This document shows positions 7,496 through 14,656 of a DNA stretch of 45,503 nucleotides, in pieces. Under the pieces are notes generated by a model. It was not told the origin of the DNA. It saw only the letters and a list, made by a program, of their open reading frames with translations, and made no database searches. Origin of the DNA: Prevotella sp. (GTDB lineage Bacteria; Bacteroidota; Bacteroidia; Bacteroidales; Bacteroidaceae). The DNA lies in assembly GCA_017934525.1 (NCBI GenBank), contig JAGBJJ010000035.1, positions 1 through 45,503 of the forward strand. Direction: 5' to 3'. A program made the translations under genes and the position numbers. Every line of letters starts with the position of its first letter. The stretch's first letter is position 1.

Positions 7496-7700
7496 ATTGT
7501 TTCACAGACTGCTTTTCTTTATCCCATTTCGGTTCTTTACGGATGCTGCTGCTGCATGAGCCGCTACGCTTCAAACCGCTATGACTTAGCAGGTTATTGC
7601 AGATAGAATCACTTTAACATCGTCGCCGATTGTCTGCCGTGAAACTTCTGCCTCCCCATTGCCTTGCGACAATAGGGCAGAGCGGCGGGAATAGCATGGA
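7496..7700. other. Non-coding stretch, nothing recognised
   Basis: About 200 bases between the nrdD upstream palindromes and the 21-bp repeats. I see no convincing gene, promoter or RNA structure on either strand. Confidence 0.5.
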
Positions 7701-7763
7701 ATTTTGGCCGGAATTGAGTGGATTTTGGCCAGAATCAATTCAATTTTGGCCAAAAAAGGGGGC
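7701..7763. repeat. Three 21-bp repeats with TTTTGGCC core
   Basis: ATTTTGGCC starts at 7701, 7722 and 7743, exactly 21 bp apart. The next bases follow an nnAATT-like pattern in the first two units. The third unit contains the 12-base palindrome TTTTGGCCAAAA and runs into the terminator hairpin of the C10 protease operon. The same core and the same 21-bp period occur at 41780-41842. Confidence 0.75.
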
Positions 7764-7788
7764 GGACACTTTGTCGGTGTCCGCCCCC
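7752..7788 (-). terminator. Rho-independent terminator of the C10 protease operon
   Basis: On the minus strand a perfect 12-bp GC-rich stem (7788-7777 with 7769-7758, loop of 7) is followed at once by six T (7757-7752). It lies 29 bp after the stop codon of the small gene at 7818-7994, so it ends the protease and small-gene transcript. Confidence 0.9.
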
Positions 7789-7817
7789 TCGGCTTGCTTG
7801 CGCAGGCTGCAGGCCTG

Positions 7818-7994
7818 CTACTCCTCCCAGACGTCGTGATGCTGCTGGCGCACAGGCGTCGTGTCGTCGTCGTCCTCGGCCTCACGGTCGCCCACGCCCG
7901 GGGTGTTCGGACCGCTGACGGGCAGCTGCATCAGGTTCTCGATGTTCAGTTCCACCACTTCTGTCAGTGGCTGGCAATATGCTGTCTTTTTCAT
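7818..7994 (-). CDS. 58-residue acidic protein directly downstream of the C10 protease
   Basis: An open frame of 58 codons from the ATG at 7994 to a TAG at 7818. The protein begins MKKTAYCQPLTEVVELN, has a middle rich in Pro and Gly (PVSGPNTPGVGD), a run of four Asp within an acidic patch, and ends QQHHDVWEE. There is no signal peptide or membrane segment. The gene starts 12 bp after the protease stop codon and is followed by a strong terminator, so it shares the protease transcript. I recall small Bacteroidales proteins with a K-x-Y-x-x-P-x-x-E-V-V opening, but no assigned function. It could be a cytoplasmic inhibitor of the protease, a peptide substrate or precursor, or unrelated. The gene is inferred from position, codon pattern and terminator. 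Confidence 0.72.
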   Translation of the reverse strand: MKKTAYCQPLTEVVELNIENLMQLPVSGPNTPGVGDREAEDDDDTTPVRQQHHDVWEE

Positions 7995-8006
7995 ATCCTT
8001 GGATGC

Positions 8007-11000
8007 TTATTTGATGATGACTTTCTTACCATTCACAATGTAGAGCCCCTTCGAAGGCTGAGCCACGCGGCGGCCCTGCAGGTCGAAGACCTCGTTGTCG
8101 GCAGTGCGCTGCGCGTCGTGCATGGACATGATGGCGGTGGCCACGTCGCTGTTGTCGCCGTTGTCGAAGACAATCTTCAGGCGGCTGCCGGCGCCCGGCT
8201 GGGCGGCCTTGTCGCGGAAGTAGGCGCTGAAGGGCTTCACGTTGGTCGTGGCGGCATAGTCGAAGTTGTCGCCGGCTTCGTTGAGCACGAAGGCATTCTC
8301 TGCCGTGGCCTGTGTGGTGGTGCCCACGAACGAGAGCTCGGAGGTGCTCACCTGGATGCGCGGCGAGGCAGCAATCATGGCATCGGTGCCGCTGAAGACG
8401 ACAGTCTTGCCCACAAGGTTGAACGCCTCGCCCCACTTGTCGGAAGGGAAGGCAACGATGTAGGGGGTATAGGCCTCCATGCGGTCGCTGTAGCCGAACA
8501 CCACGCTGTTGTTGTCTTTCACGGCCGAGAACTGGCGCAGCCAGAAGTTGAAGTCCTTCTCACCCCTGTTCTTCTGCCAGGTGATGGCAGCGCCGTCGGC
8601 CGTGATGCCGCTCACCTCGAAGGGGAGCACCAGCGTCTGCCAGCCGCCCGTGCCCGTAGTGCCCACGGTGGGCTTCATGGTATAGCTGATGGCTTGAGCC
8701 GTGAAGGCGTAAGGCACGTACAGGTCGTGGTTCTCCTCGAGGGCGATGGCCTCAGCCGTAGAGCCCTTGATGATGTTCTTGCCCTGCAGCGTGGCCGGCA
8801 CGGTGGCGTCCTGAGCTATGTAGTAGAGGGCGTTGGGGTTGCTGTTCGTCACCACCTCGCTGACGTTAGCCGAGCGCAGGTCGACGGCCACGACGTCTTC
8901 AGGTATGGTGACCTTGTCGCTCTTGGCAATACCGCTCTGCCGGCCGTCGGCATAGAACACGTCGATGCCGGCAGCGAGCGTGTAGGTATGCTCACCATTT
9001 TTGATGCCCTGGAATTGGTTGTTGATGAACTTGATGGTATATTCACCGGCAGGGCGCTCTATCTTGAAGGGGATGGCAGCCGTCTCGCCCGGGGCAATGG
9101 CGCTGGGGTTGTAGAGTTTCTCGCGATTGGAAATGTCGCCAGGTCTCACCTCGATATAGATCACTTCATTGTAGGCCTCGCTACCGGTGTTCTTCACGTG
9201 CACCTTACCTGTGATGGCCGTGCCATAGACGGTCTTGCCATCCTCGGCCAGCGCATTGATGTCGATGCCGACAGCCTCAAGGGAAACCGACGTCGAAGAA
9301 GAGCCGCTGGTGATGGTCACCTGGTCTTCAGCAATAATGTTTTCGCCGGCTTCATCGATGGTGATGCGGATGTCGTTTACGCCCGTGTCGTAGTTGCCGG
9401 GTTTGAATGTCAGTGACACCTGGGCCGTCTTGCCAGCCTCGAGGTTAAGCGTCGCGGAAGATTCGGGCTCGTTCGTTGCCCATGAGCTGAAGTTGAAGAA
9501 CAAGTAGACATCGCCCATGAAGTCTTCCCCTTCATTCTTAATGGTGACAAGAGCAGTCTGTTTCTGACCTGCCTTCAGGTTGCCCTGATAGGTGATAGAC
9601 TCCACCGAAAGCTTAGCCCAAGGCTTCATGACAGTTTTACTACCATCATACTCAAGCAGAATATGGTCTGAAAGAGACCCCTGGCACATCTTCCACTCTT
9701 CACCAGCCCACGACTCTCCCAGCCTACAACGGCTCATGGGTACAAGGCGATAGCTGCCCGGAGTTAAGCCTGCGGCAGCCATGTCTGCTGCAGTGACGAC
9801 AAAAGGTACATCTATTACACTTTTATTTGTTGCAAATCCGAAATCAACACCATTAGTTTCCAAGCTATAGTCTATACCATTAGAGATGCCATAGTTCCAA
9901 GTCCTAAGGAAGTGTGCATCTCCTTTTTCGTCAAGATAGCCAATGCCAGCTACGAAATAGTGGGCCTCTCCTGTATTGTTTTCGACGGTGAATTTTGCTT
10001 CAGTCTCAGATAATGAGGTGCGAATGGCAGTTAATACAGGGGTCACACTTTCTTTTTCGTTGCCGGCATAGGGCTGCAGACCGATCACACAGGCCTGGTT
10101 GCGGGTGTAGCCCTCGTTGGTGACAATGGTAGAGGTGCTCGACGGTTCGTTGTAGTTGAGCACATTGAGCACGAAGTAGCCGTTGTTGTCGCCGTTCCAG
10201 CCCCAGTTGACGTGGTAGAAGCCGTCGGGGTCGTAGCCGTCGATGACAAAGATGTGGTTGTTGTCCTGATTACCCTCGCCGGTGGCCTCACCATAGTAGA
10301 TGACGGGACGGTGGTTGACCATCTCGTTGTAGACCATGTCGTCCCAGGCACGGATGGAGAAGCAGGCCTTGTTCTTATAGGCACAGGCGCCGTCGTAGCC
10401 GAAATACTTCACCACGGCGGCAGGCACATCCTCAGGCAGCGAGCCGGAGCCATTGTTAGAGTAGCCCATCTTGATGGCTGCACCGCAGTAGATCATCAGC
10501 TTGGCCACGGCTTCTTTCTGCGCGCTGGTGGCACCGGCTTTGTAGTCGTCGATCATGTTGTCCCAGTCAATCGGTGAGCCTTTCTGCTGCTGAGGAGCTG
10601 GGTTAAAACCTGTCCCCCAGGAGATGGTATAGGTTGAGGTGGTCTCCTGCAGCGTGGTGATGCCCTGGGCCTTACTCTGCTCACGGTGGTAGTAGAGCAC
10701 TTGTGCCAAAGCCGTGGCACCGCAACCCGTGGGGTTGTGGCTGCCGCCGTACTGCGGTGTGTAGTTGTTGTAGGGTGCATACTGTCCCCAGCGGCTGGTC
10801 AGCATGGGGGCCACGCTCTTGCGGGCCTGCTCGGCAGCACGGCGGGGGGCACGCATGCCGGCTTTGACACCCATCTGGTCGAGCTGCTCAATCTGGCGGG
10901 CGTATCCCTCGAGCCATGCCCGCATATTCTCGGGCATGCTGCTCTCATCGTAGGAGCCGCGGTCTACATAGCCCAGGATGGGCTCGGTGCGGTCGTCGCC

Positions 11001-11246
11001 AGAGACGATGACGTAGCCCTGCCCATCGGCAGCGTTGAAAACATAGTAGGCTGCTGACGCTTCAGCTGCAGCCTTGCGCATAGCCTTGTGGACAGGCGCA
11101 GTGGCGTTGAGGCTGACACCCCGTGCGGCGAGGAAGTCGCGTGCAGTGCTCTGAGCTTGCATTCGGTCTACGGGTGCTGCATGCAGCGTTGACAAGACGG
11201 AGCACAGTCCTGCCATACATACCGTAAGTAGAAAATACTTTTTCAT
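8007..11246 (-). CDS. C10 family cysteine peptidase (interpain/streptopain-like), secreted
   Basis: A 1079-residue secreted cysteine protease. A signal peptide (about 1-23) is followed by a Spi-type inhibitory prodomain (about 25-135, with YVFNAADGQGYVIVSGDD). The C10 catalytic domain covers about 145-385, with the nucleophile in NPTGCGATALAQ (Cys175), the catalytic His in NNHIFVIDGY (His331) and the VNWGWNGD motif. Several beta-sandwich domains follow, and the protein ends in FDLQGRRV...GLYIVNGKKVIIK, the type IX secretion-like tail common in Prevotella. It resembles interpain A of P. intermedia but is longer. Autoprocessing of the prodomain is expected. Residues of about 395-550 are encoded by clearly AT-richer DNA than the rest, suggesting recombination. 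A 58-residue gene follows 12 bp downstream. Confidence 0.92.
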   Translation of the reverse strand: MKKYFLLTVCMAGLCSVLSTLHAAPVDRMQAQSTARDFLAARGVSLNATAPVHKAMRKAAAEASAAYYVFNAADGQGYVIVSGDDRTEPILGYVDRGSYDESSMPENMRAWLEGYARQIEQLDQMGVKAGMRAPRRAAEQARKSVAPMLTSRWGQYAPYNNYTPQYGGSHNPTGCGATALAQVLYYHREQSKAQGITTLQETTSTYTISWGTGFNPAPQQQKGSPIDWDNMIDDYKAGATSAQKEAVAKLMIYCGAAIKMGYSNNGSGSLPEDVPAAVVKYFGYDGACAYKNKACFSIRAWDDMVYNEMVNHRPVIYYGEATGEGNQDNNHIFVIDGYDPDGFYHVNWGWNGDNNGYFVLNVLNYNEPSSTSTIVTNEGYTRNQACVIGLQPYAGNEKESVTPVLTAIRTSLSETEAKFTVENNTGEAHYFVAGIGYLDEKGDAHFLRTWNYGISNGIDYSLETNGVDFGFATNKSVIDVPFVVTAADMAAAGLTPGSYRLVPMSRCRLGESWAGEEWKMCQGSLSDHILLEYDGSKTVMKPWAKLSVESITYQGNLKAGQKQTALVTIKNEGEDFMGDVYLFFNFSSWATNEPESSATLNLEAGKTAQVSLTFKPGNYDTGVNDIRITIDEAGENIIAEDQVTITSGSSSTSVSLEAVGIDINALAEDGKTVYGTAITGKVHVKNTGSEAYNEVIYIEVRPGDISNREKLYNPSAIAPGETAAIPFKIERPAGEYTIKFINNQFQGIKNGEHTYTLAAGIDVFYADGRQSGIAKSDKVTIPEDVVAVDLRSANVSEVVTNSNPNALYYIAQDATVPATLQGKNIIKGSTAEAIALEENHDLYVPYAFTAQAISYTMKPTVGTTGTGGWQTLVLPFEVSGITADGAAITWQKNRGEKDFNFWLRQFSAVKDNNSVVFGYSDRMEAYTPYIVAFPSDKWGEAFNLVGKTVVFSGTDAMIAASPRIQVSTSELSFVGTTTQATAENAFVLNEAGDNFDYAATTNVKPFSAYFRDKAAQPGAGSRLKIVFDNGDNSDVATAIMSMHDAQRTADNEVFDLQGRRVAQPSKGLYIVNGKKVIIK

Positions 11247-11273
11247 TATTAAGCGTGTTTAGATTAACTGCTG

Positions 11274-11281
11274 CAAATGTA
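11274..11281 (-). promoter_or_regulatory. -7 element of the C10 protease operon
   Basis: TACATTTG on the minus strand, 27 bases before the ATG at 11246. No TTG is present at the usual distance. Confidence 0.55.
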
Positions 11282-11365
11282 CTCACATTTTCCTGCAATG
11301 CCTCTTTGGGAGTTTCAAATTTAAGAAAAAATAACTATTGCAGAGGAGGAAGATAGAAAGATGAA

Positions 11366-11397
11366 GAGTTGAGGAGTAAGGACTCCCTCCTCAACTC
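11366..11397. repeat. Stem-loop downstream of the SDR gene
   Basis: GAGTTGAGGAG (11366-11376) pairs perfectly with 11387-11397 across a 10-base loop, within a run of repeated CTCAACTCCT words. It follows the SDR gene stop by 20 bp on the minus strand. There is no T-run, so terminator function is uncertain. Confidence 0.5.
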
Positions 11398-11417
11398 CTC
11401 AACTCCTCAAAAAGCAA

Positions 11418-12176
11418 TCATAGCTCGCGGTGGATGGTGCTGCCGTTGGCCTGATGGGTGGCCAGGATGAGCACCTCGGCAATCTGCACGTGCTCGGGGG
11501 CACTGGCGGCGAAGAAGGCTACGTCGGCAATATCGTCGCCCGTGAGGGGCTTCACACCGCGGTAGACGTTGGCGGCGCGGTCAGTGTCGCCGTGGAAGCG
11601 CACATTGCTGAAGTTGGTCTCTACGAGGCCCGGCTTGAGGTTGGTGACCCGCACGGCCGAGTGGGCCACGTCGATGCGCAGGCCGTCGGACAGCACTTTC
11701 ACTGCTGCCTTCGTGGCGCAGTAGACGTTGCCGTTGGCATAGGCGGCATCGCCGGCCACCGATCCGATGTTGATGACATGGCCGCTGTTGCGCTCCACCA
11801 TGGCGGGCACCACGAGGCGCGTCATGGTGAGCAGGCCCTTGATGTTGGTGTCAATCATGGTTTCCCAGTCGTGCCAGTCGCCCTCGTACTCAGGCTCGAG
11901 GCCCAGGGCCAGTCCGGCGTTGTTGATGAGCACGTCGATGGCCTTCCACTGCTCGGGCAGACTCTCCACGGCAGCAGTGGCAGCCGTGCGGTCGCGCACG
12001 TCGAAGGCCAGCGTCAGCACATCGGCCTGCAGGGCTTTCAGTTCGTTTTCGATGTTGCGTAGTTTCTCTTCGTTTCGGCCCGTCAGGATGACGGCATAGC
12101 CGCCCTTGGCGAACTTACGCGCACAAGCCAGTCCGATGCCGCTTGTGGCGCCTGTAATCATGGCGATTTTCTTCAT
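11418..12176 (-). CDS. Short-chain dehydrogenase/reductase, YdfG-like
   Basis: A 252-residue classical SDR, an NAD(P)-dependent oxidoreductase. The start at 12176 (MKKIAMITG) puts the nucleotide-binding motif TGATSGIG at residues 8-15. NNAG is at about 85-88, the catalytic Ser at about 139, and YCATK gives Tyr152 and Lys156. The Arg-containing LTGR after the second strand suggests preference for NADP. Overall it most resembles the YdfG group (3-hydroxy acid or serine dehydrogenase, malonic semialdehyde reductase), though the substrate is not fixed by sequence. It has its own promoter (12204-12233) and appears monocistronic. Confidence 0.88.
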   Translation of the reverse strand: MKKIAMITGATSGIGLACARKFAKGGYAVILTGRNEEKLRNIENELKALQADVLTLAFDVRDRTAATAAVESLPEQWKAIDVLINNAGLALGLEPEYEGDWHDWETMIDTNIKGLLTMTRLVVPAMVERNSGHVINIGSVAGDAAYANGNVYCATKAAVKVLSDGLRIDVAHSAVRVTNLKPGLVETNFSNVRFHGDTDRAANVYRGVKPLTGDDIADVAFFAASAPEHVQIAEVLILATHQANGSTIHREL

Positions 12177-12203
12177 TGTCTCTTGGAGTTTGTTAACGGG
12201 TGG

Positions 12204-12233
12204 CAAAGTTACGAAAAAACGGGCGAAATGCAA
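12204..12233 (-). promoter_or_regulatory. Promoter of the SDR gene
   Basis: TTG (12233-12231), 19 bp, TAACTTTG (12211-12204) on the minus strand; the ATG is 28 bases further on. Confidence 0.75.
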
Positions 12234-12269
12234 AAGGAAAACCCGTTTTTCTTTTCTCCCGCAACATCA

Positions 12270-14621
12270 TCATGGCGCATCGTCGGTATTGGAGAAAGAG
12301 TAGGGGGCGGCATCGGCCGACGTGGCGCGCTGGCGGTTGGGGCGCTCCTGCATCTGGAAGCTGATGGTGCCGCCGCGCATGAGGGTGGCGTGGTCCAGAT
12401 AGTTGCGGTCGTAGGGCTGGCCGTTGAGGGTCATGGAACTGATGTAGCGGTGGTGTGGGCCGTTGTCGTGGGCGGTGATGGTGAGCGTCTTGCCGCCATG
12501 TAGATGGAGCGTCAGTTTGTCGAAGTAGGGTGTGCCCACCACATACTGTCCCGAGCCGGGGCAGACGGGATAGAAGCCCATGGCCGAGAACACATACCAG
12601 GCCGACGTCTGGCCGTTGTCCTCGTCGCCGCAGTAGCCGTCGGGCTGTGCGGTGTAGAGGCGGTCCATCACCTCGCGTATCCAGTACTGCGTCTTCCAGG
12701 GTTGTGCGGCATAGGCGTAGAGATAGATCATGTGCTGGATGGGCTGGTTGCCGTGGGCATAGTTGCCCATGTTCATAATCTGCATCTCGCGAATCTCGTG
12801 GATGACACTGCCGTAGTAGCTCTCGTCGAACAGCGGCGGCAGGGCAAACACCGAGTCGAGCATGGCGGTGAACACGTCGGGGCCGCCCATCAGGCGGATG
12901 AGGCCCTCGGGGTCGTGGAATACCGACCACGTGTAGTGCCAGGCGTTGCCTTCGGTGAAGGCGTCGCCCCACTTCAGGGGCGAGAAGGGAGTTTGGAAGG
13001 TGCCGTCTTGGTTGCGACCGCGCATCAGCCTGGTCTGCGCATCAAACACGTTCTGGTAGTTCATGGCGTTGCGGCGGAAAGGCTTTAGCTCGCGGTCCGA
13101 CTTGCCTAAGGCGCGGCCGAGCCGGTAGATGCACCAGTCGTCGTAGGCATACTCCAGGGTGCGTGCCACGTTCTCGTTGATGCCCACGTCGTAGGGCACA
13201 TAGCCCAGGCGGTTGTAGTATTGGTAGCCCAGGCGTCCGGTCGACGACACGCTGCGGTGCACGGCATTGGCACCATGCACCACGGCCTTCCAGAGCGTTT
13301 CGACGTCATAGGAAGTCAGGGGCGGGGCATCTGCGGGCCCGCCGGCGTCTGTCGGGGGGGCAGCCGACAAGAGGGGTGCCAGCTTCAGCCAGGCATCGGC
13401 CACCACCGACGCCGAATTGTTGCCCACCATGCAGGCCCGGTGGCCCGGGCTGGCCCACTCCGGCAGGAAGCCGCTCTCCAGATAGCAGTTGACGAGGCCG
13501 GCCTGCATCTTAGCGTTCATTTCGGGGTAGAGCAGGTTGAGCAGCGGAAACAGCGAGCGGAACGTGTCCCAGAAGCCCGTGTCGGTGAAGTAATAGCCTT
13601 GGCAGAGGCGGCCTGTATGCGGGCTGTAGTGTACGGGCTGCCCCTGCGCGTCGATTTCGTAGAACGAGCGCGGGAAGAGCACCGAGCGGTAGAGGCAGGA
13701 GTAGAACGTGCGCAGGTGGTCAACATCATCGTCGGCAACCTCCACACGCCCCAGCACGTCGTTCCAGCGCTGCCGGCCCTGTCGGCATACCTCGTCGAAC
13801 GTATGGCCGGCCACCTCGCCGAGGTTGCGCCAGGCCTGCTCCTCGCTGATGAACGACGAGGCCACGCGCACCACCACCTGCTCGCCCCGCTCCGTGGCGA
13901 AGCCCACCACGGCCCCCGAGTGTTTCGAGTGGGCCTCAGTCAGCAGGATGTTAATCTGCGCGTTGCTGACGGCAGCGGCAAAGGTGAAGGGCTTCTCGCT
14001 CTCGACGACGAAGTAGTTGCGGAAATTATGGGGAACGCCGCCGCTGTTCTTCGTGCTGTAGCCCACGATGTGGCGGTCGTCGACAATCTTCACGTACGAG
14101 CCGTTGTCGAAGGCATCTATCACAAGGCGGGCCTCGTCGGTGGCGGGGTAGGTGAAGCGCATCACCACGGCCCGCTCCGTGGGCGTCATCTCGGCCACGA
14201 TATCGTAGTCGGCCAGGTACACCTTATAATAATATGGGCGTGCCGTCTCGGCCTTATGGGAGAACCACGAGGCGCGGCTGTCTTCGTCGAACACGGTGCG
14301 CGTGGTGGGCAGCAGGCTCAGCTGGCCGTAGTCGTTGATCCACGGCGACGGCTGGTGGGTCTGCTTCAGGCCGCGTATCTTGTCGGCATCGTAGGTATAG
14401 GCCCAGCCGTTGCCCATCTTTCCCGTCTGCGGCATCCAGCAGTTCATGCCCCACGGCAGGGCAATGGCGGGATAGGTGTTGCCGGTGGAGAGCGTGGGCT
14501 TCGACTGGGTGCCCACGAGCGTCGACACATAGTCGACGGGCTGTTGCGGCAGTGTGGCGCCGCGGGCTCCTGCGGGGAGCGCGGCGAGGGCGAGGATGAG
14601 GATGGCAAGATGATGGCGCAT
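12270..14621 (-). CDS. Glycoside hydrolase family 92 alpha-mannosidase
   Basis: A 783-residue secreted exo-alpha-mannosidase with a signal peptide (about 1-21). The N-terminal beta-sandwich begins VDYVSTLVGT, and the (alpha/alpha)6 catalytic part carries GFWDTFRSLFPLL, TEGNAWHYTW (general acid Glu) and GDEDNGQTSAWYVFSAMGFYP (catalytic Asp residues), all GH92 signatures. These enzymes need calcium and trim mannose from N-glycans or yeast mannan. In place of the common GNEPSHH motif it has GNQPIQH, which may mean a linkage other than alpha-1,2. It follows the PKD-domain gene by 35 bp on the same strand and probably shares a transcript with it. The substrate linkage is uncertain. Confidence 0.93.
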   Translation of the reverse strand: MRHHLAILILALAALPAGARGATLPQQPVDYVSTLVGTQSKPTLSTGNTYPAIALPWGMNCWMPQTGKMGNGWAYTYDADKIRGLKQTHQPSPWINDYGQLSLLPTTRTVFDEDSRASWFSHKAETARPYYYKVYLADYDIVAEMTPTERAVVMRFTYPATDEARLVIDAFDNGSYVKIVDDRHIVGYSTKNSGGVPHNFRNYFVVESEKPFTFAAAVSNAQINILLTEAHSKHSGAVVGFATERGEQVVVRVASSFISEEQAWRNLGEVAGHTFDEVCRQGRQRWNDVLGRVEVADDDVDHLRTFYSCLYRSVLFPRSFYEIDAQGQPVHYSPHTGRLCQGYYFTDTGFWDTFRSLFPLLNLLYPEMNAKMQAGLVNCYLESGFLPEWASPGHRACMVGNNSASVVADAWLKLAPLLSAAPPTDAGGPADAPPLTSYDVETLWKAVVHGANAVHRSVSSTGRLGYQYYNRLGYVPYDVGINENVARTLEYAYDDWCIYRLGRALGKSDRELKPFRRNAMNYQNVFDAQTRLMRGRNQDGTFQTPFSPLKWGDAFTEGNAWHYTWSVFHDPEGLIRLMGGPDVFTAMLDSVFALPPLFDESYYGSVIHEIREMQIMNMGNYAHGNQPIQHMIYLYAYAAQPWKTQYWIREVMDRLYTAQPDGYCGDEDNGQTSAWYVFSAMGFYPVCPGSGQYVVGTPYFDKLTLHLHGGKTLTITAHDNGPHHRYISSMTLNGQPYDRNYLDHATLMRGGTISFQMQERPNRQRATSADAAPYSFSNTDDAP

Positions 14622-14656
14622 GGTGTTGTCTGAATGCTAATAGTTTCAAAATGTGT

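Noticed and set aside
7586-7885. 99-residue minus-strand open frame
   Set aside because: It overlaps the 58-residue gene and the terminator, and its sequence is Arg/Ser/Thr-rich with TTTTGGCC repeats translated as AKI words.
7704-9416. Long plus-strand open frame opposite the C10 protease
   Set aside because: It is a shadow of the protease's codon bias, with no domain and no start signal.
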